Assembly: GCF_000305935.1 (NCBI RefSeq)
Contig: NC_018870.1
Span: 1,319,942-1,383,941, forward strand
Direction: 5' to 3'
Source: Thermacetogenium phaeum DSM 12270
GTDB lineage: Bacteria; Bacillota; DSM-12270; Thermacetogeniales; Thermacetogeniaceae
DNA length: 64,000 nucleotides
The notes under the pieces are model-generated. The model saw only the letters and a program-made list of their open reading frames with translations, did not search any database and was not told where the DNA came from. Numbering within the stretch: the first letter of the stretch is position 1; every line of letters begins with the position of its first letter. Below are positions 51,771 to 59,317 of the stretch, piece by piece. Position numbers and translations under genes: made by a program.

Positions 51771-51895
51771 GAATGCGGCTCCTTTTCATGGTGATCTTTT
51801 GTTATATGATAATAAATCACAGCTACCGGTGTAAAGCCTTTGCGGCAGGAGGGCATCCGGCCATTGAATAATAACGATCACGAGGTGAAATCTTC

Positions 51896-52309
51896 ATGAA
51901 GTGGCATACCGAATACCACTGGTTTCATACCAGGCAGAAAAGGGAATTCATTAACATCACCGACCTTGTTGCCCAGGCGGTCAAAAAGGCCGGTATCAAC
52001 GAGGGGATGGTTCTCGTAAGTGCAATGCATATCACCTCCGGGGTTTATGTCAATGATGAAGAGGATGGTATCAAAAAGGATATGATGGAATGGGCGGAAA
52101 AGCTGGCTCCCTACAAGGATGACTATGAACATCACAAAACAGGGGAGAGCAACGGAGATGCTCATCTGAAAAGCATTCTTTTTCACCATCAGGTCGTTGT
52201 ACCGGTGACCGATGGGAAGCTGGATATCGGCCCCTGGCAGCAAATTTTCTATGCCGAGTTTGACGGCCAGCGCCGCAAGAGGCTGATAATCAAGGTTTTT
52301 GGTGAGTAA
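51896..52309 (+). CDS. YjbQ-family (UPF0047) protein, copy 2
   Basis: 137 residues. [39 protein letters not shown] and [18 protein letters not shown] are the family blocks. It differs from copy 1 at the signature (HITSG for HTTCG), so the two belong to different subgroups. ATG with CGAGGTG upstream. Confidence 0.9.
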   Translation: MKWHTEYHWFHTRQKREFINITDLVAQAVKKAGINEGMVLVSAMHITSGVYVNDEEDGIKKDMMEWAEKLAPYKDDYEHHKTGESNGDAHLKSILFHHQVVVPVTDGKLDIGPWQQIFYAEFDGQRRKRLIIKVFGE

Positions 52310-52346
52310 AAAAGCCGTTCCCTGACAACTGAAGGTGGTGAAATAA

Positions 52347-52544
52347 ATGATCATTACAGGCGGCCCCCCCGACCCAGAAAGAACTCCGGACGCTCCTAGA
52401 GCTTCCGGAGCTGTAATCTGCTCTGCCTGCGGAGTGCTCTGGCAGTTGTCGGTTGTCATGTCGATTTTTAGTGAAGAGGAAAAGGAGAGGTTCTGGGCCG
52501 GAAAAGGCTGTCCGGACTGCAGGTTTCAGTGGAGCAACTACTAA
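52347..52544 (+). CDS. Small zinc-ribbon-like protein
   Basis: 65 residues. Two CxxC pairs (CSACGV, CPDC) 32 residues apart suggest a zinc ribbon. A Pro-rich head (GGPPDPERTPDAP) precedes it. ATG with AAGGTGG upstream, 37 bp after the YjbQ gene. Its last codons overlap the convergent BON gene by 4 bp. No family recognised. Confidence 0.6.
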   Translation: MIITGGPPDPERTPDAPRASGAVICSACGVLWQLSVVMSIFSEEEKERFWAGKGCPDCRFQWSNY

Positions 52545-53047
52545 CCTTCTTCTTTATCGTTTCTTACCTGGTTATGAAAGATATCCTTCAGGGTTGGTTC
52601 TTTTTTCTCAGGCTTTACATCTGTGACGACATCGGTCACGCCGCGTGCGCTGGCTGCCGCCGTTCTGGCAGCCTCAATTTCCCGGGTGTCATCTGTGTGC
52701 CCCTTCAGCACAACTGTTCCTCTGTCAACAGCTGCGACGCCGATCCGCCGCAAATCAACCCGGTGGTTCGTTGCCAGCTCTTCCGTGACTTCCGTGGCCA
52801 CATCACGGTTTCGAATAGCCCCGTCGGTGCTGACGGAGATGGCGTTGGCCACCCCTTTTACACCCGGAATACTGCTTGCCAGCTTTTCTGCTCGCTCCTT
52901 TTCTTTAAGCGTATCCACAATACCCTGCAGCTGCACTTCACCCTGAACCACGTCGGCATTCAACCCGTATCCCCGCAGGTCTTTGTCCACTTGCAGCAGA
53001 GAGCGAACGCGCTCTTTAAGCTCCTCATCCGAAATGCGACCCGCCAT
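52541..53047 (-). CDS. Protein with two BON domains
   Basis: 168 residues. Two BON repeats, each with the pattern of a helix followed by GVAAV or VVQGEVQLQG and GxVxx (residues about 8-75 and 84-150; VVLKGHTDDTREIEAA in the second). BON domains bind membranes or phospholipids in OsmY-like proteins. There is no signal peptide, so this copy is cytoplasmic or on the inner face. It converges on the small zinc-ribbon gene. Confidence 0.85.
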   Translation of the reverse strand: MAGRISDEELKERVRSLLQVDKDLRGYGLNADVVQGEVQLQGIVDTLKEKERAEKLASSIPGVKGVANAISVSTDGAIRNRDVATEVTEELATNHRVDLRRIGVAAVDRGTVVLKGHTDDTREIEAARTAAASARGVTDVVTDVKPEKKEPTLKDIFHNQVRNDKEEG

Positions 53048-53131
53048 CTGATCACCTTACCTTGTATTTTTCTTTTTATTATTTCACCGTGCCCCCTGGA
53101 GAATGCGGGTTATCAAAAAGATTCTGCATAG

Positions 53132-53623
53132 TTAATAAATGTGAACAGGTGTACCCTCGGGAATGTTCTCATAGATCCATTTTGCCCTGCTCGACTTGCA
53201 GATGGACACACCCGTGTGATGCCGGGCTTCCCAGCTTTTCCGCTTCCTCTTGAATAATATTTTTTGGCGATCCATTGGTACGCTGTGAAAGAGGTAAACG
53301 CCCCAGTTTTTAAAAGATACCCACCACATGGCTCCCTGTTGATATTTTTCACTGAAGAACCATTCACCCCTGTTCTGGATGATGAAGTGTCCGAGGTGGG
53401 TCGAGTTATTAACTCCAGTAGAGACGGTAAAGGTTCTATGCAGATTGCCGTTATAATAAACGCTCTGTTGTTGTTCGCCAATGCTGACTTCGAGCCTGGA
53501 GCCGCGCTCCTTAGAAGCAAGGCTATTGCCCGGTAAGGAGGACAAATCTATCATGGCTGCACCTCGCAGGTGAAGATGGATCCGTTTGCCGTCCAGCCTA
53601 TTATACATTATTTTTTGAGCCAT
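53132..53623 (-). pseudogene. L,D-transpeptidase (YkuD) with catalytic motif out of frame
   Basis: The 163-residue frame has the YkuD start (LEVSIGEQQQSVYYNG, FTVSTGV, NRGEWFFSEKYQ, WWVSFKNWGVYLFHSVP) and end (AKWIYENIPEGTPVHIY). Between them the expected LGSPASHGC is missing. In the next frame, the bases at about 53190-53245 encode exactly EKLGSPASHGCVHLQVEQ (minus strand). So a one-base loss near 53247-53250 and a one-base gain near 53183-53187 cancel each other while removing the catalytic His and Cys. Either two sequencing errors or an inactivated gene. No signal peptide is seen. Confidence 0.8.
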
Positions 53624-53944
53624 ATCCTGATATTTTGTTGTTAGGTTGTCACGGATTCAGGTGCATAATTTTTTACCGGCACCGACAAATTAACAATAAA
53701 ATTAAGAGTGGTGAGTGGACGGAATAAATGGCAGTAATGAAAAGCTTTTAAACGGCCGGGTATAATCAAAGATGGACAACAAATGAGTGATGCTAAAAGT
53801 TTTTGGTTTTCTATAACTTCAAAAGTAGGGGAGGGGGTTGTAAAAAAAATTTGTATTAAGTTATAGATCGATGATATTTAGGAATACTGTTTATAGATAG
53901 CTAATATAAATATTACCGGAAGGAGATACTTCAGATATATAAAA
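53624..53944. other. AT-rich intergenic region with an inverted repeat
   Basis: No gene. TCTATAACTT (53810-53819) and AAGTTATAGA (53858-53867) form a 10-bp inverted repeat around a G-rich then A-rich loop. AAGGAG at 53921-53926 serves the next gene. Confidence 0.5.
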
Positions 53945-54553
53945 ATGCCTGTAGGAAAGAAAAAGCCTAAAAAAATTTTAATGCCGGGCGATCTCGGGGA
54001 TGCAGCAACCAGAAGAAATTATCGCAAACCGGGGCCGGTAATAATTTATAAGTATGCGGAGGCGTTTGACGAAATGGGAAAGGCAATCTCTTTAAACGAA
54101 TTTTTAAAACTTTCCGATGCTCAAGCGAAGGATGTCATGCTCGAGTTGAGCAAGATGAGCGACCAGGAACTGGCCTCAGAGTGGAATGTACACACAAGCT
54201 TCATTAGGAAGATACGACACATTTTGGGAATCCGCAAGGACCACAGCGGATCGGTTGTTGCTAATGCCGATATTCTGAGTGATAAGTGGCCGCCTGTTTA
54301 CAGGCCGCGCAAAAGAGTGGTTGCTGCAGCCGTCTTTGAAGAGAAAATGCAGCTACCGGAGATCAGGGTTCCCGCTCAAGTGGAGGAACAAAAAGATGCC
54401 CGGGGGTTCTTCTTCTCCCTGGAGGGAGTTTTCCCTGCTTCGGAAGTTCAAAAAAGGATAGAAGCGCTGGCCTTGATGGCCTCCTGTTCGCCGCAGAGCA
54501 GGTTTGCGGTGACAATTAAACTGGAAGAGGTAACGGGAGAAGGGGCAGGCTAG
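53945..54553 (+). CDS. Protein of unknown function with an HTH-like segment
   Basis: 202 residues. The very basic N-terminus (KKKPKKILMPGD) is followed by a helical block with a possible helix-turn-helix (MSDQELASEWNVHTSFIRKIRHILGI at about residues 76-101). The C-terminal half is mixed alpha/beta with FFSLEGVFPASEVQKRIEAL. I do not recognise a family. AAGGAGATA 13 nt or more upstream of the ATG. A DNA- or RNA-binding role is inferred from composition only. Confidence 0.65.
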   Translation: MPVGKKKPKKILMPGDLGDAATRRNYRKPGPVIIYKYAEAFDEMGKAISLNEFLKLSDAQAKDVMLELSKMSDQELASEWNVHTSFIRKIRHILGIRKDHSGSVVANADILSDKWPPVYRPRKRVVAAAVFEEKMQLPEIRVPAQVEEQKDARGFFFSLEGVFPASEVQKRIEALALMASCSPQSRFAVTIKLEEVTGEGAG

Positions 54554-54593
54554 CTCTTACAGTACGGCGCTTTTACGGATTGGATCAATTAAC

Positions 54594-54620
54594 AAGCCGG
54601 GAAACCGGCTTATTTTATAC
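54594..54620 (+). terminator. Intrinsic terminator
   Basis: AAGCCGG/CCGGCTT with GAAA loop (54594-54611), followed by ATTTTATACTTTT. Confidence 0.75.
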
Positions 54621-54751
54621 TTTTGAACGGAAACACAATATACCATCTTGGGCAATAAGTGGTTATTTGGGTAAAAATTATCTCTTCCGGAAGGAATATA
54701 ACCATCCTTGTTGAATGTAAGTATTATATCAAACCCATAGGAGGTGTTTTC

Positions 54752-56065
54752 ATGAGGAAGGCCTTATTGACGTTGACCCTGGCGCTGATCATGGTTGCGG
54801 CAGGGGCTTTTTCAGCTTTAGCAGCTACAGAAGTAAATCTGAATGTAAACGGAAAAGGGATTCCGTCCATCAACGTCCTTGTCGAAGAGGGAATTTCCAG
54901 ATTCTCAATTGATGACTTCAGCCGGATTACCGGTGCTACTGTGGTATGGACGGAACAAGACGTTATTCAGATCTCCAAAAATGGCAAGACGTTGCTTCTG
55001 ACGATGGGAGAACGAGATGCCTTGCTGGATGGCAACAAGGTTGTTCTTCCCCGTGCCCCTATCCGCAACGGAAGCGTTGTAGAAGTCCCGCTGCGTTTCT
55101 TATGCGAAACCTTTGGCTGTCGTGTTGATTGGAACGCCGCAGATAAAACAGTTTTAGTAATAAACGATGAAAAAAGAAATGGGATGAACCCGACAGAACT
55201 GTTGGTTAATTCCAATCTTGCCAGCGAGAGCGTCAACACTTGCTCCCTGGACGGTATCACGAACATGAAGATAGATGCTCTGGTTGACGGGGAAAGGGTT
55301 CTGCCCACTCCGCTGGCCCTTTCCGTCAAGCAGCAAGGATCTGTGCAGATTGAACCGTTGCAAGTTTACATTAAGCAGAACATTACTTCGAAGATGGAAA
55401 CGGATGCTTCTCAGGAAAGTATGGTTACGGAGAGCTATATTACCGGAGATAAAATCTATATCAGGCCTAACGGAGAGGATTGGTTTGTTCAAGATCTTCC
55501 TTTGCCGGAAGAATTCTGGAAAGAACAGCGGGATATTCAATCTGATCCTCTCAGAGCAGCGGCCTATATCCGGGAGACAGGTATGATCCTCAGCTTCGGA
55601 GATGATGTATCACTGGACGGGAAGGATTATTATGTAATCAACGCCTATCTGGATCCTAACAAGTTTCAGCAGACTTACTTGAATCTGATGCAGCAGATGG
55701 CGCAGGGTATGCCGCAGGATCTTCCTCCGGAGATCATTCAACAGATGGAGCAACTGCTGGCCAAAGTTGCAATATTTGATTGTAATTACAAGCTTTACAT
55801 CAATAAGGACACTTTAATCTCTGAAATCCTGGAACTTTGCATGCGGATGGATCTGAACTTGACAAAGGAAGACCTGGAGCAGTTTGGACTGCCGGCGGAA
55901 TCCGAAAAGCTTCCTGAGGAAGTTTATGTAAGTATGGAGATCGATGGAAGCTACAAAATGAGTGATTTCGGAGAGCCCTTCGTCGCCCCTGATGTCAGTA
56001 ATGCCCGAAACATAGCTGACATGATCCCTCAACCAGGAGAGAATATATCTGAACAAAGTAACTGA
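54752..56065 (+). CDS. Secreted protein with copper-amine-oxidase N-terminal (stalk) domain
   Basis: 437 residues. A signal peptide (MRKALLTLTLALIMVAAG, predicted cut after ALA about residue 26) is followed by a stalk domain (about residues 28-140) with the VEVPLRFLCETFGCRVDWNAADKTV repeat typical of copper amine oxidase N-like domains. The remaining 290 residues resemble lipid-carrier or anti-sigma type export proteins with a C-terminal helical part rich in Met and Gln. ATG 54752 has GGAGGTG upstream. It acts outside the membrane; ligand unknown. Confidence 0.82.
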   Translation: MRKALLTLTLALIMVAAGAFSALAATEVNLNVNGKGIPSINVLVEEGISRFSIDDFSRITGATVVWTEQDVIQISKNGKTLLLTMGERDALLDGNKVVLPRAPIRNGSVVEVPLRFLCETFGCRVDWNAADKTVLVINDEKRNGMNPTELLVNSNLASESVNTCSLDGITNMKIDALVDGERVLPTPLALSVKQQGSVQIEPLQVYIKQNITSKMETDASQESMVTESYITGDKIYIRPNGEDWFVQDLPLPEEFWKEQRDIQSDPLRAAAYIRETGMILSFGDDVSLDGKDYYVINAYLDPNKFQQTYLNLMQQMAQGMPQDLPPEIIQQMEQLLAKVAIFDCNYKLYINKDTLISEILELCMRMDLNLTKEDLEQFGLPAESEKLPEEVYVSMEIDGSYKMSDFGEPFVAPDVSNARNIADMIPQPGENISEQSN

Positions 56066-56106
56066 GGGTTGGCCTGGTCAGTATTCGCTTGAAGAGGCAG
56101 GAAACA

Positions 56107-56140
56107 GGGAACAATCTTGGTTGATTGTTCCCGTTTTTAT
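56107..56140 (+). terminator. Intrinsic terminator after the stalk-domain gene
   Basis: GGGAACAATC/GATTGTTCCC (56107-56116 with 56123-56132), followed by GTTTTTAT. Confidence 0.9.
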
Positions 56141-56450
56141 CTAGCGATGGATCAAAAGATGTCCGAAAAGAGCTTGGATTCCCGATATATGGAGAAACTT
56201 ACCTGAGATATTGATGTCAGATGCTTGCAGGAGCCGGTCGCAAACAATTCCCCATCAGACCCCGCCTGTGTTTACTGATAGTGCCAGCCGGAGGAATGAG
56301 CGTTTACTTAGCTCATAGGCCTTTCTGCCTCAGATGGGTAACCGGCCATCGCTTCTGGAGGGGGTGAGTTCTCGAGAAAGTGGTTAAATAGGGAAAAGAA
56401 TCCTCTGCAGGGGGACGAACGCCATAATTGCGAGGGAGAGATCAATAAAT
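56141..56450. other. Intergenic or eroded sequence
   Basis: No intact frame. It may contain worn remains of the N-terminal part of the radical SAM gene that follows, but nothing could be assigned with confidence. Confidence 0.4.
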
Positions 56451-57085
56451 ATGGAAGAGAAAGGATCAAAGGGTAAAATTCTTCAGGTGCGGATGGGGAT
56501 TAACCCCAACTCCAGCGGGCACGGGATCTTATGGGGCGCCTTGTTTTTTATGCCCTATTCCTTGCTCAGCTTCATCTTGCTGGGTGGATTGGAAAAAGAG
56601 CTGGAGGCCGGCCTGAGGAAATACCGGGAAGAAGTAATGCCCTGGAAAAAGCGGGACATGGTGCTTCCAGTAAGCAAAGGGAATTACTACCCATGCTGCT
56701 GGAACTGGGAAACAGGTATCAACTTCCCTTTCATCTGGATTGTGCTTTGGCACCACTTATGCTGAATTCCGGGCTTCCCATGAAAACTCTGAAGCTTCTG
56801 GGAGGTTATGGGTGTATTGCCGGACAACTGCTGGTAACCGTGGATACGTCCGGGCTTATTCACCCCTGCAGCCATCTTGATTTTACCGTTGGTGTCGTCG
56901 AAGACCTCCCAGAGCTATGGAAGAAAAATGAGCTCTGGAAGGGATTCCGGGATAGAGCGTCTATTCTGAAGGGGAAGTGTAGTCGCTGTCCGGTTCGGGA
57001 ACTGTGCCGTGGGGGATGCGCCGTCTTCAACCAGCATAATAACCTCGGGTTTGACGAACCCGATCCGGATATAGCTTGCTGTTGA
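56451..57085 (+). pseudogene. Radical SAM/SPASM protein remnant
   Basis: One frame (from 56451) carries QVRMGINPNSSGHGILWGALFF, a segment seen in some radical SAM/SPASM proteins. Another frame (56531-57085) carries the C-terminal SPASM-like Cys set (GYGCIAGQLLVTVDTSG, HPCSHLDF, CSRCPVRELCRGGCAVF). The radical SAM CxxxCxxC core is not found upstream and the frames are shifted, so this is a 5'-truncated, frameshifted relic. Confidence 0.7.
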
Positions 57086-57306
57086 CTAGGAAGGATCATC
57101 GGGAAAGCCCGATTACCTCCGGAACCCACTCCGATAATATACCAATTCACAATTACACAAATACCCTCAGCCTTTCCGTTTCTGTCTAACGAAAATCAAA
57201 GCAGCTTGAGATATAGCAGGGTCCGAATTTAGAAATTTATCTGCAGTTTTATCTGCAGGGTCAACTGTTACAGCACACTCAGAGAATTGCCCCATTATGC
57301 ATTGTT
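57086..57306. other. Intergenic or eroded sequence
   Basis: No gene, terminator or promoter could be assigned. Confidence 0.4.
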
Positions 57307-58341
57307 ATGGCGGCGGTCGGGGAGGTCGTTTTTCTCAGTCGATCATTTTTTCTGTCGGGCTTTCCTGAAGCGCGATGGCGAATCCTGGTATGCTACCGAA
57401 GACATCCGGCACCGAGGAACTTACCTTCGGCCCGGGAAAATGTTAAAAAACTCAGTGAGTTCAACTGCACTTTGCCGGGGATTGAAGATATCTGCAGCAA
57501 ATTCCTGGTCAAACAGTTCTGCCTGGATGATGTGGCCAAAAAGAAGAACGCCACTTTGCTTCCCTCTACCTTTGATAACGGCGTGGACATTGCCCGGCAG
57601 GTAGCCGAAGAAGCTGCCGCCAGCTATGAGAAGCGCCGCAAACGGGTAAATATTGATTTACCTGAGCACGGTTACGATAATTCCCTGACCGGATTCGGCG
57701 AGAAAAACCTGCGCTCCTTCCTCGGCGGCAACTACGAACCTCTTCTCAAACTGATCGTAGACGGCAAGATTAAAGGAGTGGCCGCGATCGTCGGTTGTTC
57801 CAATCTGGCCGCAGGAGGCCATGACGTTTTCACCGCCGGGTTGACCAAAGAACTGATCGAGAACGATATCCTGGTGCTCTCCGCCGGATGTACCAGCGGC
57901 GGGCTGGCTAATCTGGGCTTCATGTCACCGCAGGCCGCAGAATCGGCCGGAAATAATTTACGCCAGGTCTGTCAGTCACTCAATATACCTCCGGTTTTAA
58001 ACTTCGGCCCCTGCCTGGGAATCGGCCGACTGGAGGAGGTGGCCACCGCTTTGGCCCGGGCGCTGAATGTAGATCTACCGCAACTGCCGCTGGTGTTATC
58101 CGCACCGCAGTGGCTTGAAGAGCAGGCCCTGGCCGACGGGTGCTTCGCCCTGGCTCTCGGATTGCCGCTTCATCTTTCTCTACCGCCTTTTATAACGGGA
58201 AGCGAATTGGTTACCAGGGTTCTCACCGAGAACCTGGTAGAGCTCACCGGAGGCAAGGTGATTATAGACGGAGACGTGAAATCAGCAGCGGCACAGCTGG
58301 TGGAGATCATCTCCCAAAAGAGAACAGCCTTGAAAATATAA
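57307..58341 (+). pseudogene. cooS: Ni-carbon monoxide dehydrogenase (CooS), C-terminal half only
   Basis: From about residue 60 of this 344-residue frame the sequence is CooS-like: LPSTFDNGVDIARQVAEEAA, AAIVGCSNLAAGGHD, VLSAGCTSGGLANLGFM, NFGPCLGIGRLEE. These hold the last Cys ligands of the active-site C-cluster. Intact CooS has about 630 residues; the N-terminal half with the D and B cluster Cys and the first C-cluster ligands is absent. The first 60 residues look unrelated. The protein could not be an active CO dehydrogenase. It is followed by CooF and flavoprotein remnants. Confidence 0.82.
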
Positions 58342-58354
58342 GGGGGTGGCAGGT

Positions 58355-58474
58355 TTGAAGACCATAGTCGTACGCCCTGATTTATGCATGGGCTGTAAAA
58401 ACTGTCAGTTTGCCTGTATGGTTGCTCCAGCAGGGACGGGTAGCAGGAATGAACATGGTAGGGAAAACCGTTGA
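58355..58474 (+). pseudogene. cooF: CooF-like ferredoxin, truncated N-terminus
   Basis: 39 residues: MKTIVVRPDLCMGCKNCQFA then CMVAP. It has one complete 4Fe-4S Cys set (C-x2-C-x2-C-x3-C), then a stop after an unrelated tail. Intact CooF has about 190 residues and four clusters. TTG start with AGGGGG upstream, 14 bp after cooS. The gene was joined by deletion to the next fragment. Confidence 0.7.
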
Positions 58475-58782
58475 AATTGATGGTACTTTTGCCCACCAGT
58501 ATACGATGTCATTCTTCGGTCTTCCCACAATTTCCTTCGGGTGGCCTGAACCTCCTGAAGACGGCTGCAGTGTGGAAATAGACATTTTCCCTGACTATTA
58601 CTAAGAAGGTTATTTACAAAGAAGGACGCCTTCTGGGAGCAATCTTACAAGGGGATTTGGCGGGAGCCGGAACATTCGGTGCACTGATTAGCAATAAGAT
58701 TGACATCTCCAATCAGCATGGAAAACTGTTGGAGACCAACTATAGTTATTACCTCACACCGGAGAATGGAATCCGCAATTAG
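58449..58782 (+). pseudogene. CooF-linked FAD/NAD oxidoreductase, C-terminal fragment with frameshift
   Basis: One frame gives NMVGKTVEIDGTFAHQYTMS then FFGLPTISFGWPEPPEDG. After a +1 shift near 58600 the next gives KKVIYKEGRLLGAILQGDLA then GAGTFGALISNKIDIS and a stop at 58782. Together they are the C-terminal third of the pyridine-nucleotide-disulfide oxidoreductase that is usually encoded after cooS-cooF. The FAD- and NAD-binding parts are gone. Confidence 0.72.
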
Positions 58783-58806
58783 AAGATAAAACATTCCCCC
58801 AAAAAG

Positions 58807-58842
58807 CCGTGGATGAATGACGCTCGTCCACGGTTATTTTTT
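58807..58842 (+). terminator. Intrinsic terminator after the decayed coo cluster
   Basis: CCGTGGA/TCCACGG (58807-58813 with 58827-58833), followed by TTATTTTTT. Confidence 0.8.
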
Positions 58843-59317
58843 GTTTCCCGTGGCTCGGCTGCTGAGCTGGTAGGTGGGTTGGAAGAAACCCATGCCAACT
58901 AACCTGCGGGAAGACAACCCGTAAGCAAAGATGGCACTGGTAGAAAGGGACTTCAACATTGGGTTTTTCGAAATAGGTGGCTTTTCAGATTGGTAATTGT
59001 TGTATTAAACAAAAATATTCGTAGAAAAATTGTAAAGAAAAACAAAGGAATTTCTTCGAATGTTCACAATGTTATATAAGGCCGCGTAGTTATATAGTTA
59101 CCGAAGCAAAAGGTTGTGTTGTGGTTGGGGAAAGGGAATGGTAGCCCAGTTCAAAATTCTAATCCGCACAATTCCTCCTGTAGGGGAGAGGGAGGGGAGA
59201 CTTTGTCCCGGTGAGCCGCCGAAAATAGCCATAAGGGAAACATTCTTAAGGGAAACATTCTTAGGTTTTTTAAAGATTTAAGACAATGGAATAGAACATT
59301 CGAAAGGAGAGACGAAC
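58843..59317 (+). other. 475-bp leader/intergenic region with hairpin cluster and tandem repeat
   Basis: Three consecutive hairpins lie at about 58852-58921: GCTC/GAGC, a longer one with AGGT/ACCT and GTTGG/CCAAC, then CGGG/CCCG with loop AAGACAA. A perfect tandem duplication of TAAGGGAAACATTCT lies at 59232-59261. No gene. AAGGAG just before 59318 is the ribosome site. Confidence 0.5.

Noticed and set aside
58410-58604. 65-codon frame as an independent small gene
   Set aside because: Its sequence is an internal part of the flavoprotein that usually follows cooF, so it is a fragment.
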